Assembly (NCBI GenBank): GCA_014621425.1
Contig: JAANBB010000728.1
Coordinates: 1-13,025 of the forward strand
Origin: Cylindrodendrum hubeiense
Taxonomy: Eukaryota > Ascomycota > Sordariomycetes > Hypocreales > Nectriaceae
Direction: 5' to 3'
Length of the DNA stretch: 13,025 bases
How positions within the stretch are numbered: the stretch's first letter is position 1; every line of letters begins with the position of its first letter. Both the position numbers and the translations under genes were made by a program. This document shows, piece after piece, positions 1 through 8,578 of this stretch. The notes beneath the pieces are model-generated. The model did not search any database. It was not told the DNA's origin and saw only the letters and a program-made list of their open reading frames with translations.

Positions 1-1048
1 TGACTTCATTGTCAACAACGCCTCTGGCCTCATTTCGCTCACTTCCACCACCATCAACGCCATCTCTGGTACCTTCCAGCTCCAGAGCCTCGAGCTTCTC
101 AGCACTCTCGAGATGGCTTCCTTGAAGACCGTCGGCGAGATCAAGATGATCAAGCTTCCTCAGCTCAGCAGCCTGAACTTCGGTACCGAGGGCGTTACTA
201 AGATGACCAGCATTCAGATCACCGACACCTTCCTCAGCACTCTGAGCGGTCTTAGTGTCGCTACCGTCGAGAACCTCCAGATCGACAACAACGATAAGCT
301 GACCACCTTCGACTCCGATCTCGTCAACATCACCGGCACGCTCATCATCACCGATAACGGAAACAACATGGAGATCACCATGGACAAGCTTGAGCTCGCC
401 GCTGAGATCCAGATTTCCAACATCAAGTCTTTCTCGGTCCCTCTGCTCACCACCATCACTCAGTCCATCAAGTTCGACAAGAACCCCGAGTTCAAGACGT
501 TCTCTGCCCCCAACGTGACTTCCATCACTGATGATATCTCCTTTATCAACAACAAGAAGCTCACCAACATCACTATGCCGCTCCTTACCAAGATTGGTGG
601 TGGTTTCACTATCCAGAACAACACTGCTATGGAGACCATTGATGGTTTCCCTCTGCTGGAGAGCGTTGCCGGTGGCATCAACCTACTCGGTAACTTCGAG
701 AAGTAAGTATAAGAATACTCAACATTAGGCCCATATTCTAACCAATTCATTAGGGTCGAGCTCCCCAAGCTTGATGATGTCAAGGGTTCAGTCACCGTCA
801 GCTCCACCACCGATATCTCTGACTTCTGCGACTTCTTTAAGGAGCTTAAGTCGGACGGAGCTATCCAGGGTGATGAGACTTGCACTAGCAACAACAAGGA
901 TGCCAACGAGGGTGGTGAGGGCGGTGATAGCAGCACTGGCAACTCTACCTCCAGCGGTGACGATTCAGAGGATGCTGCTGGCTCTAACAGTGTCAGCATG
1001 GCTCTGCTCAGCCTTGCTGGTGTTGCCGCTCTTGTTCAGCTGCTGTAA
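1..1048 (+). CDS. ecm33: Ecm33/Sps2-family GPI-anchored cell wall protein, 5'-partial
   Basis: Coding exons are <1-702 and 754-1048, with an intron at 703-753 (GTAAGT donor, CTAAC branch site at 738-742, TAG acceptor). The frame is open at the left edge (first full codon at 2), so the signal peptide and about 65-70 residues are missing; 331 residues remain against roughly 400 usual for the family. The visible part is a run of short beta-strand/turn repeats with hydrophobic, Asn-rich and Thr-rich periodicity, as in receptor-L-domain-like Ecm33 proteins. Sequons such as NIT, NVT and NNT suggest N-glycosylation. Two cysteines follow (in DFCDFF and DETCTS), then a Gly/Ser/Asp/Asn-rich linker. The last residues form a hydrophobic tail ending MALLSLAGVAALVQLL directly before the TAA at 1046-1048. 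That arrangement is a GPI-attachment signal, with the omega site probably in the AAGSNS stretch. Known members localise to plasma membrane and wall and support wall integrity; the exact molecular function is unsettled. The family call is confident; the symbol is by family resemblance. Confidence 0.9.
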
Positions 1049-1698
1049 GGTGCTTGGCATGGCAAAATGGTTTCGGATTGGCGTCGTTCACTGTTCTCCC
1101 CATGTTCCCTGTTTTTTCTATCCGACATATTGTGTTTCATCATCCTTCGTGAGGCACAAGATGCTTTTCGCGGAGGCAGCAGCTGCGTGCAAAGGATAAC
1201 CCACTAGAACTTAATAATCGACTGTACTTCCACTGAACCATTCAACCGCCATTCTAGCATGCCAGTCGGAAATTTATTGGTGAATGCTCATGATATCCCC
1301 TGTGCATGCTGTACCCCATCAATATGATCACCGTTGAGGGATGGGACCAACCAGTTCACAGGACCCCAAATGGACGCCTCAGACTTAGGTTATATACTAG
1401 TTGAAGTTATGTGTGAATGTGGGAGCGTTAGATCAAGCAGGCAACTGAACGGATATCCATCCATGTATCATAGGAAATTGACCTCTGATGGTATACTCCT
1501 TTTGCTTGAACCATTGTCTCGGTGTAATCTTAGTATATATTTAATTTTGTGATAACGCCCTGGTAGGTCCACTCAATTGGCTGAACATGGGGGTATCATA
1601 TCTCCAATGCATGCGTGCTACTTTATATATCCGTTGTGTTATATTTCTTAAATCGGTTATCCACTGCGCCCAATCCCTCGCTGCGGGCCGGCCATTTT
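1049..1698. other. Convergent intergenic region with two 3' ends
   Basis: This 650-bp gap lies between the stop of the Ecm33-type gene and the stop of the convergently transcribed splicing-factor gene. It is AT-richer than the genes and holds A/T-rich blocks typical of fungal 3' ends, for example around 1208-1216 (AATAAT-like) and 1620-1655 (TTTATATAT and TTATATTTC blocks, which read as A-rich on the minus strand). A 72-codon open frame at 1334-1552 has no recognisable protein features and lies where a 3' UTR is expected. I see no RNA gene or repeat here. Confidence 0.6.
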
Positions 1699-3290
1699 CT
1701 AGTTGTAAATCCCCTTCTCAAATCTTTCGGTGTCATAGAACTTTGGCACAATAGCGTTCCCGTTGAAGACCCTTCCGTCTAGCTCGTTTACTGCCTGTGG
1801 TTGGTGTAAGTGTGTGTGATCTGTATGTAAATGAAGTATCAGGGAACTTACTCGAAGCGCAGATACTTGGTTTGTGAACTTGATAAACACTTGACGGCTG
1901 TCTTGCTCGATATAAAGCCTTTCCACACGCCCATACTGCCGTCGCTTCGTTAGCCCTAGTCGGTATACGGAGTGATATGGAATGAGAGCATACCTTCTCA
2001 CCGCACTCTTCTCCAATCTCCTGCCCAAGGCCGTTTGTGATCTCGGCCTGGAGGTCGGGCAGATTCTCCAACATGTTTTGTAGGACGATGACGTCGCTCA
2101 TGGTACCAAACTTGCCGGTGCTTTCTTCCTTGCGATTGCCGCCCACGATTTTGCCCTTGCTGCCGGGTTCAGCCCAGCCCCCGCCATCTGCGTCGGCTTT
2201 CTTGCGGCGCTTCTCGACCTGCACCCGCAGAGGATTGATAATGCCCGTCTCATCAGCACCAAGACCGGTGCCTTTAGTCCAGCCGTACTTGCTCATAAGA
2301 CGGTGGGCGAAACCGGCTTGGCCGGGGCGTGCTGACCGGGGCTGAGAATCAGCTCCTGATGTAGGGTCACCAATCGTGGGCGGTGGGGAGTATGCCTCGT
2401 CGTTATCGCCACCTTTGGGTTCTTCCGCTTGGGCGTATCGAACAGGAGCACGGGATATTGTGGTATAATCAGAGGGTGGTGCGGGAGGTGGTGGCTGGGT
2501 CTTTGCTGGAGGAGTTTGACCTTGAGGCAGGGCTGGTCGACGGGCGAAAGCATCCTCACCGGTCTTGTCGGGAGGAGGAGCTGGAGGTGAACCTGGCGGA
2601 GGCGGAACAAAGGAATATGATGGCGGAGGTGCAAATTGACCTAGAATTGGGCATAAGTATGGCGATCGGGAGCTGCAGATCTAGAGACTTACTTGATGCA
2701 ACATGTCGGGCGTCGCCCTCGTCGTCGTCGTCTGAGGAGTCGCTCTTGTCGCGTTTCTTCCGATGTCGGTAGAGCAACGTTTTCCACTCTCTAACTTCGT
2801 CGACCTTCTCATCACTTCGCAAGTACTCTTCTACGTTCGTCGGTCGTGAAGGGTCATATAACTCCTCCCAGTCGGTCTCCATGTGCATTTGCTGCTGCCT
2901 CTTCTTTTTCTTGCGCCCTCCACGCTGGCGCTTCTCTACCGCCCCATATTGCCATTCATTCTCCTCTGTCGCCGCCCAGTCGGCGAGTGTGCTCTTGGTT
3001 GGTGCAGGGGCCTGCGGTGCGGCAGCGGCGGCAGCTGCTGGCTTAGGACCAGCTGGTTTGGGGAACGAGGGCTTCGGCTTCGACTGCTTGGCCTGGGGAC
3101 GACGAATGGGCTGGAAGCGGAGGGCAGGATCGACGGGTTTCCTAGCAGAAGCCTCTGCAGGGGAATTATCGGTCTGATTGTAGAGTACTGGAGCGGATGA
3201 GATGGTGGCGGAGGCAGAGGAATCGTTGGGATCGAGGAGGTTCTCGTAGAGGGAGAGTCCCCCACGGGGAGGCGGCGGAGGAGCTGCCAT
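1699..3290 (-). CDS. spf45: SPF45/RBM17-type splicing factor (G-patch plus UHM-type RRM)
   Basis: Four exons read on the minus strand: 3290-2693, 2640-1994, 1935-1852 and 1794-1699. Introns are 2692-2641 (GTAAGT/TAG), 1993-1936 (GTATGC/CAG, GCTAAC branch) and 1851-1795 (GTAAGT/CAG). The lengths sum to 475 codons (474 residues plus TAG) and all phases close. The start ATG sits in a good context (CAATATGG). Domains in order: an N-terminal LSLYENL motif like the LYDDL start of human SPF45; Ala/Pro/Lys-rich linker; basic stretch RKKKKR near 126-131; a YDPSRP motif near 145; an acidic SDSSDDDDEGD run; Pro-rich linker with a FARRP motif; G-patch at about 306-350 (AHRLMSKYGWTKGTGLG); RRM at about 381-470. 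The RRM has the acidic helix (EIGEECGEKYG) and an R-V-F at 451-453, the RXF hallmark of U2AF-homology motifs that bind ULM peptides. SPF45 proteins act in the nucleus in 3' splice-site recognition. At 474 residues it is longer than human SPF45 (about 400) because of the linkers. Confidence 0.93.
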
Positions 3291-3841
3291 ATTGACGCGT
3301 CTGAGGCGATGGACCCCCTAACAGCTAAAAATGGACACGGATTCCGGGTATCATGAGTTGAAATGAGTAGGCTCGAGGAAATACGATAACGAAATAGCTT
3401 GCATTGATTCGAGGCTCCGTTGGCCAGCCTGGGTTGGCATGGATGCAAGCTGCGCTCCTTCCAAGGACCAGGGAAGTAGATGCGCCGGATAAACAGCGGG
3501 ACGGGCGGCAGCACCTTGCAGCTTCCCCAGCTGCCTGCAAGTGCCCCTCCAATGAACCCCGCCAAAACTCCAAGAAAGCTTTCCAAGTCGCGGTGACCTG
3601 TTTACGCCTAAACAACCCCCTATTAAAGCCTTCGCGTTTCTGAGAGTGATTGCGCCTGGTCTCAATTTTGGGACTGCAAACTAAACTGCTAGGCATCCTT
3701 TTCTGTCTTGAACCACCCACCAAACCCCAGCGCCAGCTGCGAGTGCTTCGCTCCGATTTTTGAGGTGAAATCGGACAGTCATTTTGCCGCCCCATCTCAA
3801 CTTTCCTTCACCTTGCACCTTTGCCCACCAACTTCTTCAAC
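3291..3841. promoter_or_regulatory. Divergent promoter region between the SPF45-type gene and dbp5
   Basis: The 551 bp between the two divergent start codons must carry the promoters and 5' leaders of both genes. No clear TATA box is seen. A CCAAT pentamer occurs at 3549-3553, and a pyrimidine-rich tract (about 3790-3836) runs up to the dbp5 start, a pattern common in fungal housekeeping leaders. The several short open frames in both orientations show no protein features. The assignment follows from gene orientation; no transcription start can be placed from sequence alone. Confidence 0.6.
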
Positions 3842-5487
3842 ATGGCCGACCTCGCGAGCCGCATTACCGACCCCAACGAGGGAGCCGTCAACCCTCCGGC
3901 TGACCCTCCGGCTGACCCTCCGGCTGACCCTCCGGCGGATCCTCCTGCTGATGACGCCACCCCGGCCCAAGTTGATGGTGCTGTCGAGGAACTCGGTGGC
4001 TCCGGCCTCCAGGAGCCCGAATGGGATGTTGAAGTCTCCCTGAGCGAGCTCCAGAACAACGAAGCTACACCTTTCCACTCTGCCACCACCTGGCAGGATC
4101 TTAACCTGTATGTGGAACTTATCCTACCATCTGTCTCTCGCTGACCGCGTCCCTACTAGCCCTGAACCTATCCTAAAGGGTCTTCTTGCCTTGAACTTTC
4201 TGAAGCCTTCCAAGGTTCAGGGTAAGTCTCTGCCCTTGATTCTGAGCAACCCTCCCAGAAACATGTTGGCACAGTCCCAGTCAGGGACTGGTAAGACGGC
4301 TGCATTTGTCACAGCCATCTTGACCCGGGTCGACTTCACCAATCCCGACCAGCCCCAGGCCCTTGCTCTGGCGCCCAGTCGTGAGCTTGCTCGTCAGATC
4401 GAAGGTGTGATCAACGCTATTGGCCGATTCATCGAGAACCTGAAGGTGGCTGCTGCTATTCCTGGAGCTCTCCCTCGTGGTGAACCTGTCAGATCTCCAG
4501 TCATTGTTGGAACGCCAGGCACAGTGATGGACGTCATTCGACGTCGACAGCTCGACGTGTCGAAGCTGAAGATTTTGGTTCTGGATGAGGCCGACAACAT
4601 GCTTGACCAGCAGGGTCTTGGCGACCAGTGCTTGCGAGTCAAGAAGTAAGTACCAGTCTCCAATGAGTCATTGTTGGTTATACTAATTTACTATGCAGCA
4701 TGTTGCCCAAGAACATTCAAGTCCTCCTGTTCTCTGCCACCTTCCCCGACAAAGTCATGCAATACGCTGGAAAGTTTGCCCCCGACGCGCACAGCCTGAA
4801 GCTGCAGCGCAGTGAGCTCACTGTCAAGGGAATTTCACAGATGTTCATCGATTGCCCCGACGACAACATCAAGTACGATGTTCTCTGCAAGCTTTATGGC
4901 CTAATGACCATTGGACAATCTGTTATTTTTGTCAAGGTAAGAATATATATTGATTTCTGTTGCATCAGGTTGACTGACATACACTACAGACTCGTGACAG
5001 TGCCAATGAGATCTCACGACGCATGACGGCGGATGGCCACAAGGTTTCCGCGCTCCACGCTGCGTTTGATGGTAACGAGCGAGATGACCTGCTGTCCAAG
5101 TTCCGCAAGGGAGAAAACAAAGTGCTGATTGCGACCAACGTCCTCGCCCGAGGCATCGACGTTTCGAGTGTGTCCATGGTCATCAACTACGATATCCCCA
5201 TGAAGGGAAGGGGTGATAGCGAGCCTGATGCCGAGACATACCTCCACCGTATTGGTCGAACTGGTCGTTTCGGCCGTGTTGGCGTCAGTATCAGCTTTGT
5301 CTACGATAAGAAGAGCTTCGATGCTCTCAGTAACATTGCCCAGGGTTTCGGTATCGACCTAGTTAGGTTGGACACCGATGACTGGGATGAGGCGGAGGAA
5401 CGCGTCAAGGAAGTGATCAAGAAGAACAGAGCTCAGGCCGCTTATGCGCCTAGCGCTACTGAGCCCAAGCAGAATGCAGCCGCTTAG
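3842..5487 (+). CDS. dbp5: ATP-dependent RNA helicase Dbp5 (DEAD-box, mRNA export)
   Basis: Exons are 3842-4107, 4160-4645, 4699-4936 and 4990-5487. Introns are 4108-4159 (GTATGT/TAG, CTGAC branch), 4646-4698 (GTAAGT/CAG, TACTAAT branch) and 4937-4989 (GTAAGA/CAG, CTGAC branch). The product is 495 residues, close to the roughly 480-500 usual for Dbp5. The start is the ATG in CAACATGG. Motifs: Q motif around 102-109 (FLKPSKVQ); motif [11 protein letters not shown] 126-135; motif Ia PSREL 161-165; motif Ib TPG 207-209; motif II DEAD 231-234; motif III SAT 263-265; motif IV IFVKT about 327-331; motif [10 protein letters not shown] 379-387; motif [10 protein letters not shown] 416-423. All catalytic residues are intact. 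The stretch IPMKGRG and the ending APSATEPK are typical of Dbp5 among DEAD-box proteins. Dbp5 works at the cytoplasmic face of the nuclear pore, remodelling exported mRNPs with Gle1 and inositol hexakisphosphate, and also in translation termination. The N-terminal arm has a short tandem Pro-Pro-Ala-Asp repeat, listed separately. Confidence 0.96.
3893..3952 (+). repeat. Five 12-bp tandem repeats in the Dbp5 N-terminal arm
   Basis: Five consecutive 12-bp units start at 3893, 3905, 3917, 3929 and 3941 and encode Pro-Pro-Ala-Asp each time. The first three are identical (CCTCCGGCTGAC). The last two carry only synonymous changes. The array is in frame and lies outside the helicase core, in the variable N-terminal extension, so copy-number change would be tolerated. 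Confidence 0.9.
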
Positions 5488-7867
5488 GGATGGCCAGGGT
5501 TTTTGGGTGCGCCAGGGGCCGCATATGGGAAGCTTTACTCGTAGTGGTTCTCACTACGGGTGCGAGAATGCAGAGGCAGGATGACCATGATCTATGCAGA
5601 GGAGTGAGAGACTCAAAACTTGCTGAACTGAAGAAATCGGTTGAATCATGTCAAATGAGATACCAAGAATCAAGAACTAAGAAAAGCTGCTATTTGCTTG
5701 ATAACTACATATCCTTCACATTGATTGTTTCCTACCTACCTAGTGTGTGGAGTGAATACTTCCGTTCCGGGCAACAACCCGGTGCACAGTACCCCTGGTG
5801 GCAATTGCAACGAGTTCCCAGTCGGCTGACAGGTACGCTGACCGTATGCCTCGGCGCCAAATGCGGTTCTGCCAACAACACTGATGAAACTGCCTCATCC
5901 ATGCAGAAAACCATACTGATAATAATAGACATTCTTATGAGTTGGGAGACACATGGCGACCCGATGACCTCAGGCTGGAATGATATGGAAAGACTGACTT
6001 GGCACAGTGGACAAGGAACACCCAGGTTCAGTTTGCCTTAGTTTCGTGGAGTACAGAAACGAGGCAAGCTAATAACGGCCTATCTGCTCCGTGCTATAGC
6101 CTATCTTAGGGTGGGATGTTTTGCTTTGTGGGACCCGACGTTTCGTTTCGAGATGGTAGGTACTTGTAAGGATGGGATCAGCATCCCACGCTGGCGGTAC
6201 GTCACTTTCAGCGCTTTCTAAGTGTGTGGATGTCTTGTGGTCCTTGGATGCTTATGCGCTAGAGACGGGGTCAGTTCCCGGGATTGGGTGGTTCTTTTGA
6301 AGCTCTTTTGATGCCATATCCTGGTAGTGATTACCACCCTGTTTTTGGCAGTTACATTTATTAAGGCTGTTTTCACGTGCAGACCGCCGTCGCTGTAAGT
6401 GTCAACTTTTCGAGGGGTTGGTGTCGCGCAAACTTGCCAACCTCCACCCTCAGCTCACCGCCGAGGCCCCGTAAAGCACGTTGTGGTGCGACCACAGCCC
6501 CCAGTGGCGATCAAAGACAAGGCGCCGGGCTTGTCCTACAACGCACACGGTACTTCGTACCCCGTCCAGAGGGTGACGAAAGGCGTCGTGGAGGGTCGGC
6601 GGCGGCCGATGACCGAAGACCGAAGACCGATGACTTGATGGGTACCGATGCGTGGGAGAGTTCAGAGCAGATGGGGGGACAATCCCACGATCAACAGCAA
6701 ATCAAGGACCCCCGGCCGGTACTCCGCTGCAGTGGGCCGCCCGACATTGAGCAACGGCGTGGGACCCCCGCTGCGAGACGGAAAAATCTATGTCGTCCAC
6801 CGATGCATTGATGCTAACGGGAGCGAGGGAACCCCTTCGAAACAAGGGCCGATCCCAACCTCGCCCCAGCGGTCGACATCATGACTGCCCAAAAGCTGAC
6901 ATGTCAATATAACATTTTTAATGCCAGCCCATGTTCGGCGACCTGGGCATCGCCGCAGGGACCTCACATCGGCTCCCAAAGGCGGGTTACGACCAGGTCT
7001 GCGACAGATGTACTCCGTAGACGTGAGACGGATACAGACACTGAGACTTGACTTTGACAATGCCGGTTGACAAAACATCACCCCACCGAGGGACATGGAA
7101 GACCAGCTCGGCCCAATGCCCGATGGCTCCCGACTGTCGAGATGCATGATGGATCAGCCGGGAGAGGCTTCAGAGGCTTGCCACGTTGCACGTCTGGGGA
7201 AACAAAACCACTCAGTTGCAGCAGCAGCAGCAAGCCAGCCAACTCGGGATGCTTTCCTTCCACCCTGGCTTTGGCTAGCGAGACCCGTAGCGGGGCAGCA
7301 CTGCAGGGTGAAGGCGAGGCCGGCAGCCGGGAGGTCTGGGAGTGGTCGGTCGTCAGGTCGACGTCCGCCGTGCGTGGGGATGGTGCAGCGGACCGGCCAT
7401 ATTGGGGTCTGTCATGAGCAAAGCAGCAGCGCCGGCGCCTATTGGGACGGACAATGGATCACTAACGGTGCATCCCATCATGGGAAGCCGGTTTGACGAG
7501 GCCTGCGACTTGGGGGCTCGAGCCTGGGGCTTGCTGCTACGCAAAGGGCCTGACTGGTCCTGAAGCACAGGGAGATTACCCAGCCGGGCCAGGTGCAGCC
7601 ACGGCATATTACAGCACATAAAACACAGCACAACACTGCACAGCGGCACATGTCGACTTATCGCCGCCCAATGTTTCTGTGAGGCTTCCGTTCGCCTGCC
7701 CGAGACTCGGAGGCCGGACGTGTACGGCATCCACGACGGTTACAGTGCAGTACAGTACGGGCTTGACTCAGGCTCCATGCAGGTCCGAGTGCCAGTCCTG
7801 CTGTGACCTGTGCTGTCTGGTTGGGCCGCGATATGCCTCATGCGTGCTCGTCTGGCTCGCCTCGTTG

Positions 7868-7907
7868 GTCTGGCTGGCTGGGCTGGCTGGCTGGTCTGGC
7901 TGGCTGA
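7868..7907. repeat. GGCT-rich simple tandem repeat
   Basis: The stretch consists of repeated TGGC/GGCT tetramers broken by TCTGG and GGG interruptions; the 12-mer TCTGGCTGGCTG occurs at both ends. Similar but looser GGCT/TCTGG text begins around 7851. It sits in the long non-coding region and is most simply replication-slippage sequence. The hydrophobic or Ser-Gln-Pro peptides it would encode in various frames look artificial. Confidence 0.75.
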
Positions 7908-7926
7908 TCCGGTGCTGTCTCTGAGC

Positions 7927-8280
7927 CCAATTGCCCCGGCGACGTGGCGCCAGTGCTGCTGGCCGCTGCGTGGGCCAATTGCGCATGGGCACGATGTTCA
8001 CGACTTGGGCCGTGGGCTTTCGTCACCCATCAAGCGAGCAGGGGACTGGGTGTCTGCCTTAGCCTGTCGGGCCTGCATGCTTTTTTCATTGTCGAGTTGT
8101 CGTGACAGACGGGACCCATCCACGTCCATGCCCAGAACATACACGGACCCAGAGCAGCCAAGTCACCCAGCCGCCCAGTTTGTCCATTCGCCCTCTCGTT
8201 AATGACCTCTCCCGGCCTCCCACCCGTTCGCCCGTTATGATCCGAGCCCTGCATCTCACACATTGTTCCTAACATCCAAT
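7927..8280 (+). promoter_or_regulatory. CCAAT-box cluster upstream of the large repeat gene
   Basis: CCAAT pentamers occur at 7927-7931 and 7975-7979 (both inside CCAATTG, 48 bp apart) and at 8276-8280, about 300 bp upstream of the start codon at 8575. In filamentous fungi the CCAAT-binding complex uses such sites. The pentamer is short and expected by chance every few hundred bases, so this is only a candidate. Confidence 0.3.
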
Positions 8281-8548
8281 CCCTTTCTCTCGATTTTCGC
8301 ACCCATACCCATTCCCGTTTTTGCCGCTGCTGCGCTGTCGGACCGCGTGACACCCCCATCTGTCCACCTCCGTCCCTCCCCCCATACCGAATCGTCGTGC
8401 GTTTTACAGCCTTCAGGGTCCGAGAGATCTGACGTTCCGCTTGGCGGACCTACTGCAGCTACCCGATCGCCTGACTGGCGCATCTGCAAGGAGCAAGAGA
8501 TAATAGACTCGGTCCCCCAGAAATCCTGGGGAGGTTTTTTTTTTCGTG

Positions 8549-8578
8549 ATGTCAGGAGACAGGGAAGCGCAAGTATGA
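8549..8578 (+). promoter_or_regulatory. Nine-codon upstream ORF overlapping the main start (ATGA)
   Basis: An ATG at 8549 opens a nine-codon frame (MSGDREAQV) that ends with TGA at 8576-8578. The main start codon of the large repeat gene is ATG 8575-8577, so stop and start share bases in an ATGA arrangement. The uORF is in another frame, directly after a ten-T run (8535-8544). A ribosome initiating at 8549 would terminate on top of the main start, a layout compatible with reduced or reinitiation-dependent translation. A second short uORF (8237-8272) exists if transcription starts further upstream. Confidence 0.5.

Larger units (their letters stand above)
5488..8574. other. About 3.1 kb without a convincing gene; right end is leader of the large repeat gene
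   Basis: From the dbp5 stop to the next start codon no open frame shows conserved motifs, plausible intron structure or composition like the neighbouring genes. The left part (5488-about 6370) should contain the dbp5 3' UTR. It also holds an unexplained 184-codon open frame (5490-6041). From about 6370 to 8200 the sequence is GC-richer with simple-sequence patches: CAG runs near 7220, GGCT runs near 7868, and a GACCGAA-type repeat near 6605-6635. It is not AT-rich, so it does not look like transposon remains mutated by RIP. The last few hundred bases are C/T-rich, as expected of a fungal promoter and leader. No tRNA-like B box, terminal inverted repeats or transposase fragments were seen. Confidence 0.55.

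Noticed and set aside
460..999. 179-codon minus-strand ORF over the Ecm33-type gene
   Set aside because: Overlaps a clearly conserved coding region and its intron on the other strand; Leu/Ser-rich composition is an antisense artefact.
771..1199. 142-codon plus ORF overlapping the last Ecm33 exon
   Set aside because: Out of frame with the well-supported GPI-signal reading, which ends at 1048; nothing recognisable in it.
4108..4159. Alternative reading through dbp5 intron 1 giving a Ser before PEPILKG
   Set aside because: The frame through the intron hits a stop; only the TAG acceptor at 4157-4159 gives the aligned LNLPEPILKG with correct phase.
6173..6189. Short inverted repeat (TGGGAT / ATCCCA) considered as a hairpin terminator
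   Set aside because: Six-base stem only, no T-tract logic in a eukaryote; expected by chance.
6377..6811. Overlapping plus ORFs near 6377-6884 in the long gap
   Set aside because: Arg/Pro/Gly-rich chance translations of GC-rich DNA, no domains or splice structure; two frames open at once argues for base composition rather than coding.
6788..7147. 119-codon minus-strand ORF
   Set aside because: No recognisable motif; no convincing promoter or neighbour support.
7353..7730. 125-codon minus-strand ORF with an ATG
   Set aside because: Opposes other equally long open frames in the same GC-rich patch; no domain, signal or splice evidence.
7768..8026. Short ORFs rich in Trp-Leu-Ala-Gly or Ser-Gln-Pro over the GGCT repeat
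   Set aside because: They are direct translations of a simple repeat in several frames, not a protein signal.
8263..8574. N-terminal extension of the large repeat protein starting with TTG
   Set aside because: TTG is not a normal fungal nuclear start and there is no ATG between 8206 and 8575; kept only as a possible spliced extension.
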